Positions 7,308 to 16,365 of a stretch of DNA of 64,000 nt are shown here, piece by piece. Origin of the DNA: Cellulosimicrobium cellulans (GTDB lineage: Bacteria > Actinomycetota > Actinomycetes > Actinomycetales > Cellulomonadaceae); assembly GCF_007679345.1 (NCBI RefSeq), contig NZ_VEGH01000001.1, forward strand, positions 372,001 through 436,000, read 5' to 3'. A program made the position numbers and the translations under genes. Every line of letters begins with the position of its first letter. Position 1 is the stretch's first letter. The notes under the pieces were generated by a model. It saw nothing but the letters and a program-made list of their open reading frames with translations. It did no database searches and had not been told where the DNA came from.

Positions 7308-10295
7308 TCAGGCGCGGGAGTCGACCGGGATCAGCGGCGCGCAGGACGCGTACCGGTGGCTCTCCCCGACCGCGAGCGCCGGGATGCGGGCGATCAGCCC
7401 GTCGTCACCCAGCCGGGTGTCCGAGTCGCGCACCACCACGTCCGTGAGCTCGGTGGCCCAGGTGTCCCGGGAGTTGTTGGCGACCGTCCAGACCCAGCAC
7501 ACCGTCTGGCCGTCCCCGAGCCGGGAGCCGGCGAGCACCTCCGTGCCGGTGGCCTGGATGCTCTCGGGGGTCGACGTGTCGCCCACGTGCACGTAGGCCT
7601 GCTTGGTCAGCTGCAGCGCCGGGCTGGTGGAGTACAGCCGCACGTCGAGCGACTGCACCACGAGGCCGTCGTAGTTCACGTCCGTCGAGGCGACCTCGTG
7701 GCCGACCAGCGCGGAGGTGCCCGCCTCGACCTCGCTCTCGCCCGCCGTCACCGTGAGCGACCCCGTGGAGCTGCCGCCGGCGAGGATCGTGGGCGCGGTG
7801 TTCGCGAGCCGGACGTCGAACTCGGTGGCGACCGCGTCCGGGACGGTGCTGAACGACAGGGTGTCGGTGGGCACCGGCGCGCCGGGGCGGGTGGCGATCG
7901 AGTAGGCCTCACCCGTCTCGTCGCCCGCCAGCAGGGTGACCTGCTCCGGGTCGACGACCAGCGGGTTGACGTAGGTGATCTCCGCGTCCGTGCTCGTCGC
8001 CGGGCTGTCGTTCAGCCAGCCGGACTCCGAGGTGACCGCCCCGGCCTCGATCCCGGCCCGCAGCAGGGCCGAGTCGTCGACCCGTGCCACGACCGTGAAC
8101 ACGGTGTTCTCGGTGTCGGCGACAGGGGTCACGGACACGATCCGCGGGTTCAGCCGCTCCGCGTCGACGGTCAGGTCGGTGGGCTCGGCCGCCAGCTCGA
8201 CGTCCGCGGCGTCCAGGCCGGTGAGCGGGAGCGAGGAGACGACGGTCCAGTGCAGGTCGCGGGTCAGGGCCGGGTCGGCCTGGCCCTCCGCCTGGTCGAT
8301 CGTCAGCTCGGGCCGGCAGGTGCCGGCGAGCGACGCGACCCGGGAGAACTGCGACGAGGCCGTGGTGCTGCCGGCGTTCGGGTCCTGGGTCTGCACGCGG
8401 AGGCCGCCTGCGACCTCGCCCGTCGTCGGGTTCACCGGGATCGTCGCCCCGGCCGGCAGGTGCGCCAGCCGCTCGTCGCCCTCGAGCGGGAGCGTCACGG
8501 TGAACGTCTGCGGCGCCTGCTCGGTGACGGTGACCGACTCGAGGTACACCTCGGCGGCGGAGCCGGACGTCCAGTACAGGTCCAGCGTGGTGGGCGACTC
8601 CGGGTTGCGGGCGGTGGCCAGCGCGGGCGCGCCGGACGGCGGCGCGACCTCCAGGTCGATGGTGCAGCGCTCGGCGCCCACGAGGGTCGCCTGGGTGTTG
8701 TCCGCGGCGCGCGCGGTCGGGTACCAGGTGTTGAGCTTGCCGTTCGCGCCGAGGTTCCGGTTGTTCACCAGCGTCTGCACGATGGCGTCCACGGCCCCGG
8801 CCTCCTCGGCGACGGTGTTGACCTGCGAGCCGCTGCCGGTGCCGAAGGTGTTCCGCTGCACGGTGACCGCGCCGGTGTGCCGGAGCCGGATCGTGGACCG
8901 GGAGGCCGCCGAGCCCCAGCCGTCGAACGCGTTGTCCTCGATCACGACGTTCGACGGCGCGACGCTCAGCGTGTTGGCGCCGGGCCCCTGCCAGTAGACG
9001 GCCTGCGTCGGGCCGGTGGCCGCCTGGAACGTGTTCCGCGCGATGAGGCCGCGGTCGCGGATCGTGCCGCCGAAGGGCAGCCGGATCGCGCCGCTCTCGG
9101 CCTCGGTCGCGGCGGTGACGCCGGCGAAGACGTTGTCGACGATCTCGAAGTCGTGCACCGTCGCCCGGGTCGCGGCGGTGCCGCCGAACTCGATGAGCGG
9201 CAGGCCGGCGCGCAGCTGCGGGGTGGTGATCGTGTTGTTCGCGAACACGAACCGGTCGACGGTGGCCGAGCGCAGGTCCATGATCCGGGTGCTCGCGCTC
9301 ACCGCGCGGTTGAAGTTCACCACCGTGTTGTTGGTGAACGTGAAGTCGGTGACGGTCTGGCCGCGCAGCGACATCGGCGACGAGGAGCAGCCGCCCGCGG
9401 CGCTCGCGCCGCACGCGCCGGTGGCGCCGGCCGTGTAGGTGACGTTGTCCACGACGAGCCCGCGGACCGGGTTGGTGGCGGTCGCGCCGTCGACGTAGCC
9501 CCAGCCCCACTGGGTGTCGTTCGACGCGTAGCCGGACACCGTGTAGTTGCTGATCCGGACGTCGCTGGCGCCGCCGCGCACCAGGACGAACCGCTCGGGG
9601 TAGTAGTTCGCGGTCGCGATGGTGCCGCCGGTGATGTGGATGTTCGAGGCGTTCGGCCCGACGTAGAACGTGGTCTCGGCGCTGAACGACTGGTCGACGC
9701 GCTCCATCGTGATGTCGGGGCCGTTGAGGTGGAACACCGCGGCGGCCGGCAGGTCCGCGTTGTTGTTCGGCGCGGCGGTGATCTTGTTCTCCAGGTCGAT
9801 GGTCACCGGGGCCAGGACGTCGAACACCGCGCCGCCGTCGCCCGTGATCGTGCCGCCGCCGGCGCTCAGCGCGGTGGTGCGCATCCAGGTGGACTGGGTG
9901 GCGACCAGCACGATGCGCCCGCCCGCGAACTGGGGGTGCACGCCGATGCGCACCTCGCCGGGGCCGGCGTTCAGCGCATTGGACTCCATGATCGCCGCGC
10001 GCAGGGTGCACTCCCCCGTCGCGGTCTCGCAGACGCCGTCGCCCGGGTTCGCGTCGACGGTCGTCGCGAGGGAGTCGACCAGCAGCTCGTGGGTCCACGC
10101 CGACTCCGCGGGCGCGGGGTCGGCGACCGCGGCCGTCACGCCACCGGCCATGAGCGCGGAGGTGGCGGTCAGGGCCGCGACCGTGCGCGACCAGCGCCGT
10201 GCGGCGAGGGCGCGCAGTCCGGGGCGGCGCGCGGCGCCGGCGCGCAGGGCGGCGCGGTCCCGGCGGGGCGCGTCGGGCGCGGGTCGAGCGGGCAT
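7308..10295 (-). CDS. CSLREA-domain parallel beta-helix surface protein, 995 aa
   Basis: It has the same architecture as the 987-residue protein immediately downstream: Arg-rich N-terminus, hydrophobic export segment, a CSLREA module (DANPGDGVCETATGECTLRAA, within a longer conserved stretch), a repetitive beta-helix part, and C-terminal beta-sandwich modules (PALQLTKQAYVH, VCWVWTVANNS). Similarity runs end to end, so the pair came from a tandem duplication of the whole gene. ATG start at 10295. The large divergent regulator at 10769 could control it. Function (adhesin, matrix or envelope protein) is inferred from fold type only. Confidence 0.8.
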   Translation of the reverse strand: MPARPAPDAPRRDRAALRAGAARRPGLRALAARRWSRTVAALTATSALMAGGVTAAVADPAPAESAWTHELLVDSLATTVDANPGDGVCETATGECTLRAAIMESNALNAGPGEVRIGVHPQFAGGRIVLVATQSTWMRTTALSAGGGTITGDGGAVFDVLAPVTIDLENKITAAPNNNADLPAAAVFHLNGPDITMERVDQSFSAETTFYVGPNASNIHITGGTIATANYYPERFVLVRGGASDVRISNYTVSGYASNDTQWGWGYVDGATATNPVRGLVVDNVTYTAGATGACGASAAGGCSSSPMSLRGQTVTDFTFTNNTVVNFNRAVSASTRIMDLRSATVDRFVFANNTITTPQLRAGLPLIEFGGTAATRATVHDFEIVDNVFAGVTAATEAESGAIRLPFGGTIRDRGLIARNTFQAATGPTQAVYWQGPGANTLSVAPSNVVIEDNAFDGWGSAASRSTIRLRHTGAVTVQRNTFGTGSGSQVNTVAEEAGAVDAIVQTLVNNRNLGANGKLNTWYPTARAADNTQATLVGAERCTIDLEVAPPSGAPALATARNPESPTTLDLYWTSGSAAEVYLESVTVTEQAPQTFTVTLPLEGDERLAHLPAGATIPVNPTTGEVAGGLRVQTQDPNAGSTTASSQFSRVASLAGTCRPELTIDQAEGQADPALTRDLHWTVVSSLPLTGLDAADVELAAEPTDLTVDAERLNPRIVSVTPVADTENTVFTVVARVDDSALLRAGIEAGAVTSESGWLNDSPATSTDAEITYVNPLVVDPEQVTLLAGDETGEAYSIATRPGAPVPTDTLSFSTVPDAVATEFDVRLANTAPTILAGGSSTGSLTVTAGESEVEAGTSALVGHEVASTDVNYDGLVVQSLDVRLYSTSPALQLTKQAYVHVGDTSTPESIQATGTEVLAGSRLGDGQTVCWVWTVANNSRDTWATELTDVVVRDSDTRLGDDGLIARIPALAVGESHRYASCAPLIPVDSRA

Positions 10296-10768
10296 CGGTT
10301 CTCCTCACGGCGGTTCGGTCCGGCCCCGGCGGGTCCGCCGCCAGGCCGGTCGCCCGCGGTCCACCGGGGGCGCGAGCGGTCTCGAGCCTCTCGGCCCCGC
10401 GACCCGGCTCAGGGCCCCGACGGTGCCTGCGTGCGCGCTCTCGGTACCCGGCGCCCTCGTCCTGGGGGCCGGCCGGCACCGGCCTCGGTGCGCAGGGCCC
10501 GACGGCCGGGGCACCGAGATCCCCCCGTCCCGGCACCCAGTCCCCCACCGAGGCGCCCGGAGTCGGCGGCAGGGTTGTCCCCGGTCGACCGGCCGGTGTT
10601 CCGGGGGGATCTCGGGCACGTCGCCGGGCGGACGACGACGCCCCGCCGGCCGGTCGACCACGCGACGACGCACCCGGGTCTGGTCAATCCGCCCGAACAG
10701 CGGTGCACTGGGGACAGGTTGCCTCGCGCGCTCGACGACGTTCGCCGACGAAGGACCAGGTGGGACCG
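10296..10768. promoter_or_regulatory. 473-nt divergent regulatory region with nested inverted repeats
   Basis: It lies between the divergent CSLREA gene and the LuxR-type regulator. Two perfect 14-bp inverted repeats interleave: CCGAGATCCCCCCG (10514-10527) pairs with 10602-10615, and GGTCGACCGGCCGG (10583-10596) pairs with 10646-10659. A 12-bp palindrome CCGGTCGACCGG sits at 10581-10592. The two pairings cannot form together as simple hairpins. They could be tandem operators for the regulator or alternative RNA folds. No convincing short gene was seen here. Confidence 0.55.
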
Positions 10769-13354
10769 ATGACGGATCAGATCGCCGACGGCGTGGCCGC
10801 CCTCGTGGGACGCGGGACCAGCGTGCTGCTCACCGGTCCGGTCGGCTCCGGGCGCTCGCACGCGCTGCGCCGCGTCGCCGCGCAGCTGGACCGGTCCGGC
10901 CGGGACGTGCTGACGGTGAGCGGGGTGGCCGGCACGCCGCCGCTCGCCGCCGTGCGGCTGGCGCTGCCGGGCGTGCTCCCCGGGCGCGGCACCGAGCCGG
11001 GCGGCTTCGCCGGGCTGCACCAGGCGCTGCTCGAGCACCTCGAGGGCGACGACGCGGTGATCGTGGTCGACGACGGCCACCTGCTGGACCGGGAGTCCTG
11101 GGGGCTGCTCGGCTCGGTGCACCGTCGGCTCGGCACCCCGGCGGTCACGACCGTCGTGCCCGGCGTCCCGTTCGTGCCGTGGTTCGTGGAGAACGTGCGG
11201 CCGGTGGTGGAGGTCGCGATCGGCGGCCTGTCCGCCGAGGGGCTGCACGCGCTGCTCGAGGACCGCGCGCAGGGGCCCGTGCCGCCCCAGCTGTCGGTCC
11301 GGATCCACGCCGAGACCGGCGGGCAGCCGTCGCTCGCGCTGGCCGTGTTCGACGAGGCCCGGCGGCGCGGCTGGGAGCCCGGCCCCGTGCCCGACGAGCT
11401 GCTGCGCTCCGCGCGGGTCTCCGGGATGTACGCGGCGGCGGTGTCCGGCCTGCCGCCCGAGGACCGGGACTCCCTCGAGCTGCTCGGCGTGGTCGGACCG
11501 CTGCCGCTGCGCGCCGCGCTCGCCCTGCTCGGCGGGACCCGGCTGTCCGCGCTGGAGCGCCGGGGCGTGCTGCGGACCGGCCGCTCGGCCGGGGAGCCGA
11601 CCGTCACGGTCGCCCCACCCGGGCTCGCCGACCACCTCGCGCGGGCGACCGGCGAGACCACGCGGTACCGCCTGGTCGCCGCCGCGCTCGGCACGCTCGA
11701 CACGGTCCCCGACGGGGACGACGGCGGCCTGCGCACCCGGCTGCGCGGCCTGCTCACCGCCGTCGGCGACCGCGCGCCCGGACCCGGCCCCGCCGGGTGG
11801 GCCGAGGACCCCGGCGCGGGCGGGGCGGCCGTCGCCCGGCTGCTCGCCACCCGGGTGCGGATCCAGCTCGCCGAGGCGACGAGGCGGTGGCAGGACGACC
11901 CCCGCACCGAGCACGCCGCCGAGCTGCTCCGGCTGCTGCTGTCGGTCGAGGACGAGCCGGGCCGCGCCGACGACGTCCTGGCCCGCACGGACCGGTCCAC
12001 CGACCTCGACGGCTTCGCGCCGGTGCAGCTGCGGTACCTCGAGGGCCGCTGGGCGATCGCCCAGGGCGCCGCCCCCGCCGCCGTCGCCGACGGGCTCGCG
12101 GGCGGCCTGCCGCCGGGGGCGTCGCCCGCCCACCGGGAGGCGCTGGACTCGCTCGCCGTGGCCCTGCGCGCGGAGTACGGCCGCGTGCCCGACGACTACG
12201 CCGCCGTGCTCGCGCCGCGGGCCGACGGCGACGGCGCCGCGGCGCTCGCCGCACGGGTGGCGCTGGCGGCGTGCCACGTGATCGCTGGCCGGCACGACGA
12301 CGCCGCGGACCTGCTCACCCAGGAGCGGGGCGGCTGGCCCGCGCTGCTGCGCGAGAGCGCCGACGTGCTCTCCGTGCTCACGCGCTACGGCAGCGGCCGG
12401 CTGGCCGAGGGCGTCGACCGCGCCCGCGCGCTGGCGGGGGCGGCCGTCGACGACGGGTCGCCGGCCACCTGGGTCGGCGGGCTGTACGTGGCAGCCCTGT
12501 GCCTGGGCAGCCGGATGCGGCTCGACGCCGCCCGCCGCGAGCTGCTGCCGGTGCTCGCCTCGGGGCTGCGCGCCCGCGCGCTCGTCGTCGCGCCGGACCT
12601 CGCCGCCCGGGTGCTGCTCGCGACCCTGTCGCTGCACACCCAGCAGACCGGTCTGGTCCCGGGCCTGCGGACGCTCGCCGAGGAGCACGACGCCCCCGCC
12701 GACGCCCTGCCGTTCGGCGACGCGCTGTGGGTGTCGGCCATGAGCCTGTTCGCGGGCGGGGAGCCCGGCGAGGGCACGCGGCTGCTCGACCTGCTGACCG
12801 ACCGGGAGCGCGGGCTGGGCCACCACCTCGCCGCGGACGCCACCCGGATCTACCGGCTGCTGCTCGCCTTCGACCCCGACCTCGCGACCGCGTTCCGCGG
12901 CACCGCCGAGCGGGTCGGCGGCGAGGCCTACCTGACCTACCTCGACGCCCAGCACGCGCTCCGGGACGGCCGCGACCCGGAGGCGCTCATGGCCGTCGCC
13001 CGGCGGTTCGTCGCCCTGGACATGCGGGAGCAGGCGGTCCGCTGCTACCTGATCGCGGCCGGGCTGCTGCAGGTCGCCGGCGACGACGACGGCGCGGCGC
13101 GCGCCCGCGCGGACGCGCAGGTGCTCGGGTCCACGCCGTCGGTCCCGCTGGACGAGCAGGCCGGCAGCGCCGAGCTGACCGAGCGGGAGCGGGAGATCGC
13201 GGCGCTCATCGCGCGGGGCGAGTCCACGTCGGCCATCGCCCGGCGCCTGTTCCTCAGCCGACGGACCGTCGAGAGCCACCTCTACAACATCCGGCGGAAG
13301 ACCGGCGCCAAGGACCGCGCCGACATCGGCCGGATCGTCGACCCGTACGCCTGA
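10769..13354 (+). CDS. LuxR-family regulator with N-terminal ATPase (LAL-like), 861 aa
   Basis: The ATG at 10769 is chosen because MTDQIADGVAALVGRG begins a compact ATPase domain. The frame is open further upstream but without a better start. A Walker A motif GPVGSGRS lies at 23-30 and a likely Walker B VIVVDDGH near 95. A long helical middle region is typical of large ATP-binding LuxR regulators. The C-terminus has a canonical LuxR HTH (LTEREREIAALIARGEST, then AIARRLFLSRRTVESHLYNI), about residues 797-855. It diverges from the surface-protein locus, so control of that locus is likely but inferred. The signal is unknown. Confidence 0.88.
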   Translation: MTDQIADGVAALVGRGTSVLLTGPVGSGRSHALRRVAAQLDRSGRDVLTVSGVAGTPPLAAVRLALPGVLPGRGTEPGGFAGLHQALLEHLEGDDAVIVVDDGHLLDRESWGLLGSVHRRLGTPAVTTVVPGVPFVPWFVENVRPVVEVAIGGLSAEGLHALLEDRAQGPVPPQLSVRIHAETGGQPSLALAVFDEARRRGWEPGPVPDELLRSARVSGMYAAAVSGLPPEDRDSLELLGVVGPLPLRAALALLGGTRLSALERRGVLRTGRSAGEPTVTVAPPGLADHLARATGETTRYRLVAAALGTLDTVPDGDDGGLRTRLRGLLTAVGDRAPGPGPAGWAEDPGAGGAAVARLLATRVRIQLAEATRRWQDDPRTEHAAELLRLLLSVEDEPGRADDVLARTDRSTDLDGFAPVQLRYLEGRWAIAQGAAPAAVADGLAGGLPPGASPAHREALDSLAVALRAEYGRVPDDYAAVLAPRADGDGAAALAARVALAACHVIAGRHDDAADLLTQERGGWPALLRESADVLSVLTRYGSGRLAEGVDRARALAGAAVDDGSPATWVGGLYVAALCLGSRMRLDAARRELLPVLASGLRARALVVAPDLAARVLLATLSLHTQQTGLVPGLRTLAEEHDAPADALPFGDALWVSAMSLFAGGEPGEGTRLLDLLTDRERGLGHHLAADATRIYRLLLAFDPDLATAFRGTAERVGGEAYLTYLDAQHALRDGRDPEALMAVARRFVALDMREQAVRCYLIAAGLLQVAGDDDGAARARADAQVLGSTPSVPLDEQAGSAELTEREREIAALIARGESTSAIARRLFLSRRTVESHLYNIRRKTGAKDRADIGRIVDPYA

Positions 13355-13418
13355 CCGCCGTGCGCCGCCGCCACCTACCCACGCCCGCGCGCGCGACGAC
13401 GCGTGCCAGGCTGCGGCC

Positions 13419-15020
13419 GTGACGACGGACCTGCTCTGGCTCGGCGCGCTGGCGCTGCCGGCCGCGCTCGCCGTCGTGCTGCTGCGCCGGACCCCCGACC
13501 CGGCCCGCAGCACGGCCGCGGCCGCGCCGGCCACGCTGCTCCCCCTGGCGGTCCTGGCGGTGCTCGGCACCGGCGCGGGGTCCGGCGTCGCGGCCGCCGC
13601 CGACGGCGGGCTCGTGCTGGTCGACGCGGTGTCGCGCCCCCTGGTGCTCGTCGCGACCGTGCTGTACGCCGCGGCGCTCGTCGTGACCGCCCGGGCCGGC
13701 AGCCCCGGCGCCGTGCGGCTGACCGCGCTGCTGCTGCTGTGCTGCACCGGCAACGCCCTGGCGCTGCTCGCCGCGGACGTGCTCGCCCTGGTCGCCGGGT
13801 GCCTGCTCACCACCGTCGCCGTCGCGCTGATGGCCCGGCTGCCGGGGACCGCCGCCGCGCGGTCCGCCGCCCGGGTCCACCTGGCGCTGGCCGTCGCCGC
13901 GGACGCGGCGCTCGTCGCGGCCGCGGCGCTGGTGGTCGGGGCGGGCGCCCGGCGGCTCGCCGACGTGCCGGCCGTGGTCGCGGACTCCCCGGTCCTGGTG
14001 CCCGTCGTGGCGCTGACCCTCGTCGCGTTCGGCATCCGCGCCGCCACGTTCCCGCTGCACGGCTGGCTGCCGCTGCTGGAGTCCACGGTCGCGATCCCGG
14101 TGGGGGCCGTCCTCAGCGGCAGCGTGGTCAAGATCGGGCTGGTCGGCCTGCTGCGGCTGCTGCCGCTCGGCGAGGTCGCCCTGCCCGGCTGGGGCACCGC
14201 CGTCGTGGTCGTGGCGCTCGTCGGCGGGCTGCTGGCGCTCGTGCCGGGCGTGCTCAACGACGACGCCGAGGTGTCGCTGGGCTACAGCACCGTCGGCCAG
14301 ATGGGGTTCATCACGGTGCTGGTCGGGGTGGCGCTCGCGATCCCGGAGCTCGCCCAGGCCTGCGCGCTGTCCGCGGTCGTGTACGCGGTGCACCACGGCA
14401 TGGCCAAGGGCGGCCTCGTGCTGTCGGTGCAGATCTGGCAGCGGCACGGCGGCGGTCCGCTCCGGGCGCTGGTGCTCGCCGGCGCCGCGGTGCTGGCCCT
14501 CGCGGTCGTCGGCGCGCCGTTCGGCAGCGGCGCGGTGGCGAAGTACGCCGCGAAGCGCGCCATCGCCGACGGCCCGGAGCTCACCGTCATCACCGTGGCG
14601 CTGCCGTTCGTCGCGACCGTCTCGACGCTGATCCTGGTCCGCACCGCCACGATCCTGCGCCGGCACGTGCGGCCCGGCCCGGTCGGCGCGGACGTCGGCC
14701 TGGTGTCCTGGGCCGTGCTGTGCCTCGGCGGGACCGCCGCGACCTGGTACCTGGCCGGCCAGTGGGTGCCCGTGCTGTCGGTGCCGGCCCTGGACACCGT
14801 CACGCTGTGGCAGGCGACCTGGCCGGTGCTGCTCGGTCTCGGGATCGCCGGCCTGGCCGCCGGCGCGGTGCGGGCCGGCCTGGTGCCCGCGCGGGTCCGG
14901 TCGCTCACCGTGCCGCGCGGCGACCTCGTGGCGCTCCTGGGACGGGCGCTGGACGCGGCGTCCCGGAGGCGCGGCCGCGCGCCGGCGGGCACGGCGACGC
15001 CCCCGGACGGGCCCGGGTGA
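13419..15020 (+). CDS. Orphan proton-conducting membrane subunit (NuoL/NuoM/MrpD-like), 533 aa
   Basis: It is a polytopic membrane protein with about 14 hydrophobic segments and the motifs of the complex I/Mrp antiporter subunit family: FPLHGWLPLLESTVAIPVGA, a following conserved Lys in SGSVVKIG, YSTVGQMGF, and HHGMAKGG. These carry the charged residues of the proton half-channel. No other nuo, mrp or dab gene is adjacent: the neighbours are a LuxR regulator upstream and a convergent amidohydrolase. It could work with a partner encoded elsewhere or as part of an inorganic-carbon or cation antiport system. The GTG start has a TANNNT-like element (CAGGCT) 6 nt before it. Confidence 0.78.
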   Translation: MTTDLLWLGALALPAALAVVLLRRTPDPARSTAAAAPATLLPLAVLAVLGTGAGSGVAAAADGGLVLVDAVSRPLVLVATVLYAAALVVTARAGSPGAVRLTALLLLCCTGNALALLAADVLALVAGCLLTTVAVALMARLPGTAAARSAARVHLALAVAADAALVAAAALVVGAGARRLADVPAVVADSPVLVPVVALTLVAFGIRAATFPLHGWLPLLESTVAIPVGAVLSGSVVKIGLVGLLRLLPLGEVALPGWGTAVVVVALVGGLLALVPGVLNDDAEVSLGYSTVGQMGFITVLVGVALAIPELAQACALSAVVYAVHHGMAKGGLVLSVQIWQRHGGGPLRALVLAGAAVLALAVVGAPFGSGAVAKYAAKRAIADGPELTVITVALPFVATVSTLILVRTATILRRHVRPGPVGADVGLVSWAVLCLGGTAATWYLAGQWVPVLSVPALDTVTLWQATWPVLLGLGIAGLAAGAVRAGLVPARVRSLTVPRGDLVALLGRALDAASRRRGRAPAGTATPPDGPG

Positions 15021-15042
15021 CGTCCCGGCCGGGCTCCTGCGG

Positions 15043-16365
15043 TCAGAGGGTGTCGAGCTGGTCGTCGATCTCGGTGAACCGCTCCACGGCGGGGTGGTCC
15101 AGCACCGTGCCGCGCGCGACGACGTAGGCCGGGCTCGCGAGGGCCCGGAGGTCGGTCAGCGGATCGGCGTCGACGACCAGCAGGTCGGCGGCCCGCCCGG
15201 CCTCGACCGCGCCCGTCACGGCCTCCAGGCCGAGCATGCGCGCGTTCCCGCCCGTCGCGGCGTGCAGGGCCGCGGCGGGGGTCAGGCGGCCGTGCCGGAC
15301 CAGGAAGTCGATCTCCCGCCAGGTGTTGTAGTGGGTGACGTAGGTCAGCGCCGAGTCCGTGCCCATGCCGATCGCGATGCCGTTGGCCTGGGCGTCCTGG
15401 ATGCCCTGCAGCATCTCCTCGAGGATCATCTCCGCGTTGGCGTGCACGATGTCGCCCACCCCGGTGTCGGACCGCGGGAGCCGGACCAGCGGCAGGCAGG
15501 CCTGCAGGGTCGGGACCAGGGCCGACCAGCCGCGCAGCGACCGGGGGTTGTCCCGGAACAGGTCGATGATCTCGGCGTTCATTCCCGCGCCGTGCTCGAT
15601 GGTGTCGACCCCGGCGCGCAGGGCGCGGGCGATGCCCTCCTTGCTCTGGGCGTGCGCGGCGACGAGCACGCCGGCCGTGTGGGCCTCCTCGCAGATCGCG
15701 GTCATCTCCGCCTCGGTGAGCTGGGGCCGCCCGGCCTCGCCGATCGCGCGGGCGTCGGTCACGCCGCCCGTCGCGGCGATCTTGATCGCGCCGACCCCCT
15801 TGCGCAGGTTGGTCCGCACGTTCCGGCGCGCGTCCCACGGGTTGTCGCCGACCAGGGCGATCGTCGGGGTGCCGTGCCCCCCGGTCCCCGCGAGCAGCGG
15901 CCCCGAGGGCAGCAGCCGGGGCCCGACGTGCTCGCCCGCGTCGATCTCCTCGCGGACCTGGACGACCTCGTAGGCGACGTCGCCCAGGCTGCGGATCGTG
16001 GTGACGCCCGACCGCAGCTGGGTGTCGACGTTGCGGCGTGCCCGGCCGGTCACCATGCGGCGGCCCACCCGGGAGTGGAAGAACGTCGAGACGAGCTGCT
16101 CCGCCGACTCGCTCGTCAGGATCGGCGGGAGGGGCTTGCCGTCGGCGAACAGGTGCGCGTGCGCGTTGATCAGCCCCGGCAGGACGAACCGGCCGGTCCC
16201 GCGCAGCCGGCGGTACCCGGGGGGCACCGCGACCGAGGCGGCGGGGCCGACCTCGGCGATGGTGCCGGTCGCGTCGACGAGGACGGTGTGGTCGGTCAGG
16301 ACGGTGCCGGCGGCGTCGCCGGTGACGACGGTGGCGCCGGTCAGCGCGAACGGTGTGCTGCTCAT
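15043..16365 (-). CDS. Metal-dependent amidohydrolase (Xaa dipeptidase/imidazolonepropionase-like), 440 aa
   Basis: It has an amidohydrolase-superfamily TIM barrel with visible metal ligands: NAHAHLF (His69, His71), a Lys in GAIKIAATGGV that may be carbamylated, VAAHAQS, TIEHGAGM and a late Asp in GMGTDSAL. The C-terminal motif EAGRAADLLVVDADP is typical of the family. Substrate cannot be read from sequence; relatives hydrolyse dipeptides or cyclic amides. The ATG at 16365 overlaps the stop of the ThrE-type exporter (ATGA). This is a translational link that suggests peptide or amide cleavage coupled to amino-acid export. Confidence 0.82.
   Translation of the reverse strand: MSSTPFALTGATVVTGDAAGTVLTDHTVLVDATGTIAEVGPAASVAVPPGYRRLRGTGRFVLPGLINAHAHLFADGKPLPPILTSESAEQLVSTFFHSRVGRRMVTGRARRNVDTQLRSGVTTIRSLGDVAYEVVQVREEIDAGEHVGPRLLPSGPLLAGTGGHGTPTIALVGDNPWDARRNVRTNLRKGVGAIKIAATGGVTDARAIGEAGRPQLTEAEMTAICEEAHTAGVLVAAHAQSKEGIARALRAGVDTIEHGAGMNAEIIDLFRDNPRSLRGWSALVPTLQACLPLVRLPRSDTGVGDIVHANAEMILEEMLQGIQDAQANGIAIGMGTDSALTYVTHYNTWREIDFLVRHGRLTPAAALHAATGGNARMLGLEAVTGAVEAGRAADLLVVDADPLTDLRALASPAYVVARGTVLDHPAVERFTEIDDQLDTL

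Noticed and set aside
3507..10772. A 2421-residue plus-strand reading frame
   Set aside because: It is the antisense shadow of the CSLREA and SipW-substrate genes. It is very rich in Arg, Gly and Val, and has no domain or start signal.
10409..14257. A 1282-residue minus-strand frame across the LuxR gene
   Set aside because: Composition (Gly, Arg, Gln, His) and position opposite the LuxR and NuoL-like genes show it is a GC-driven shadow.
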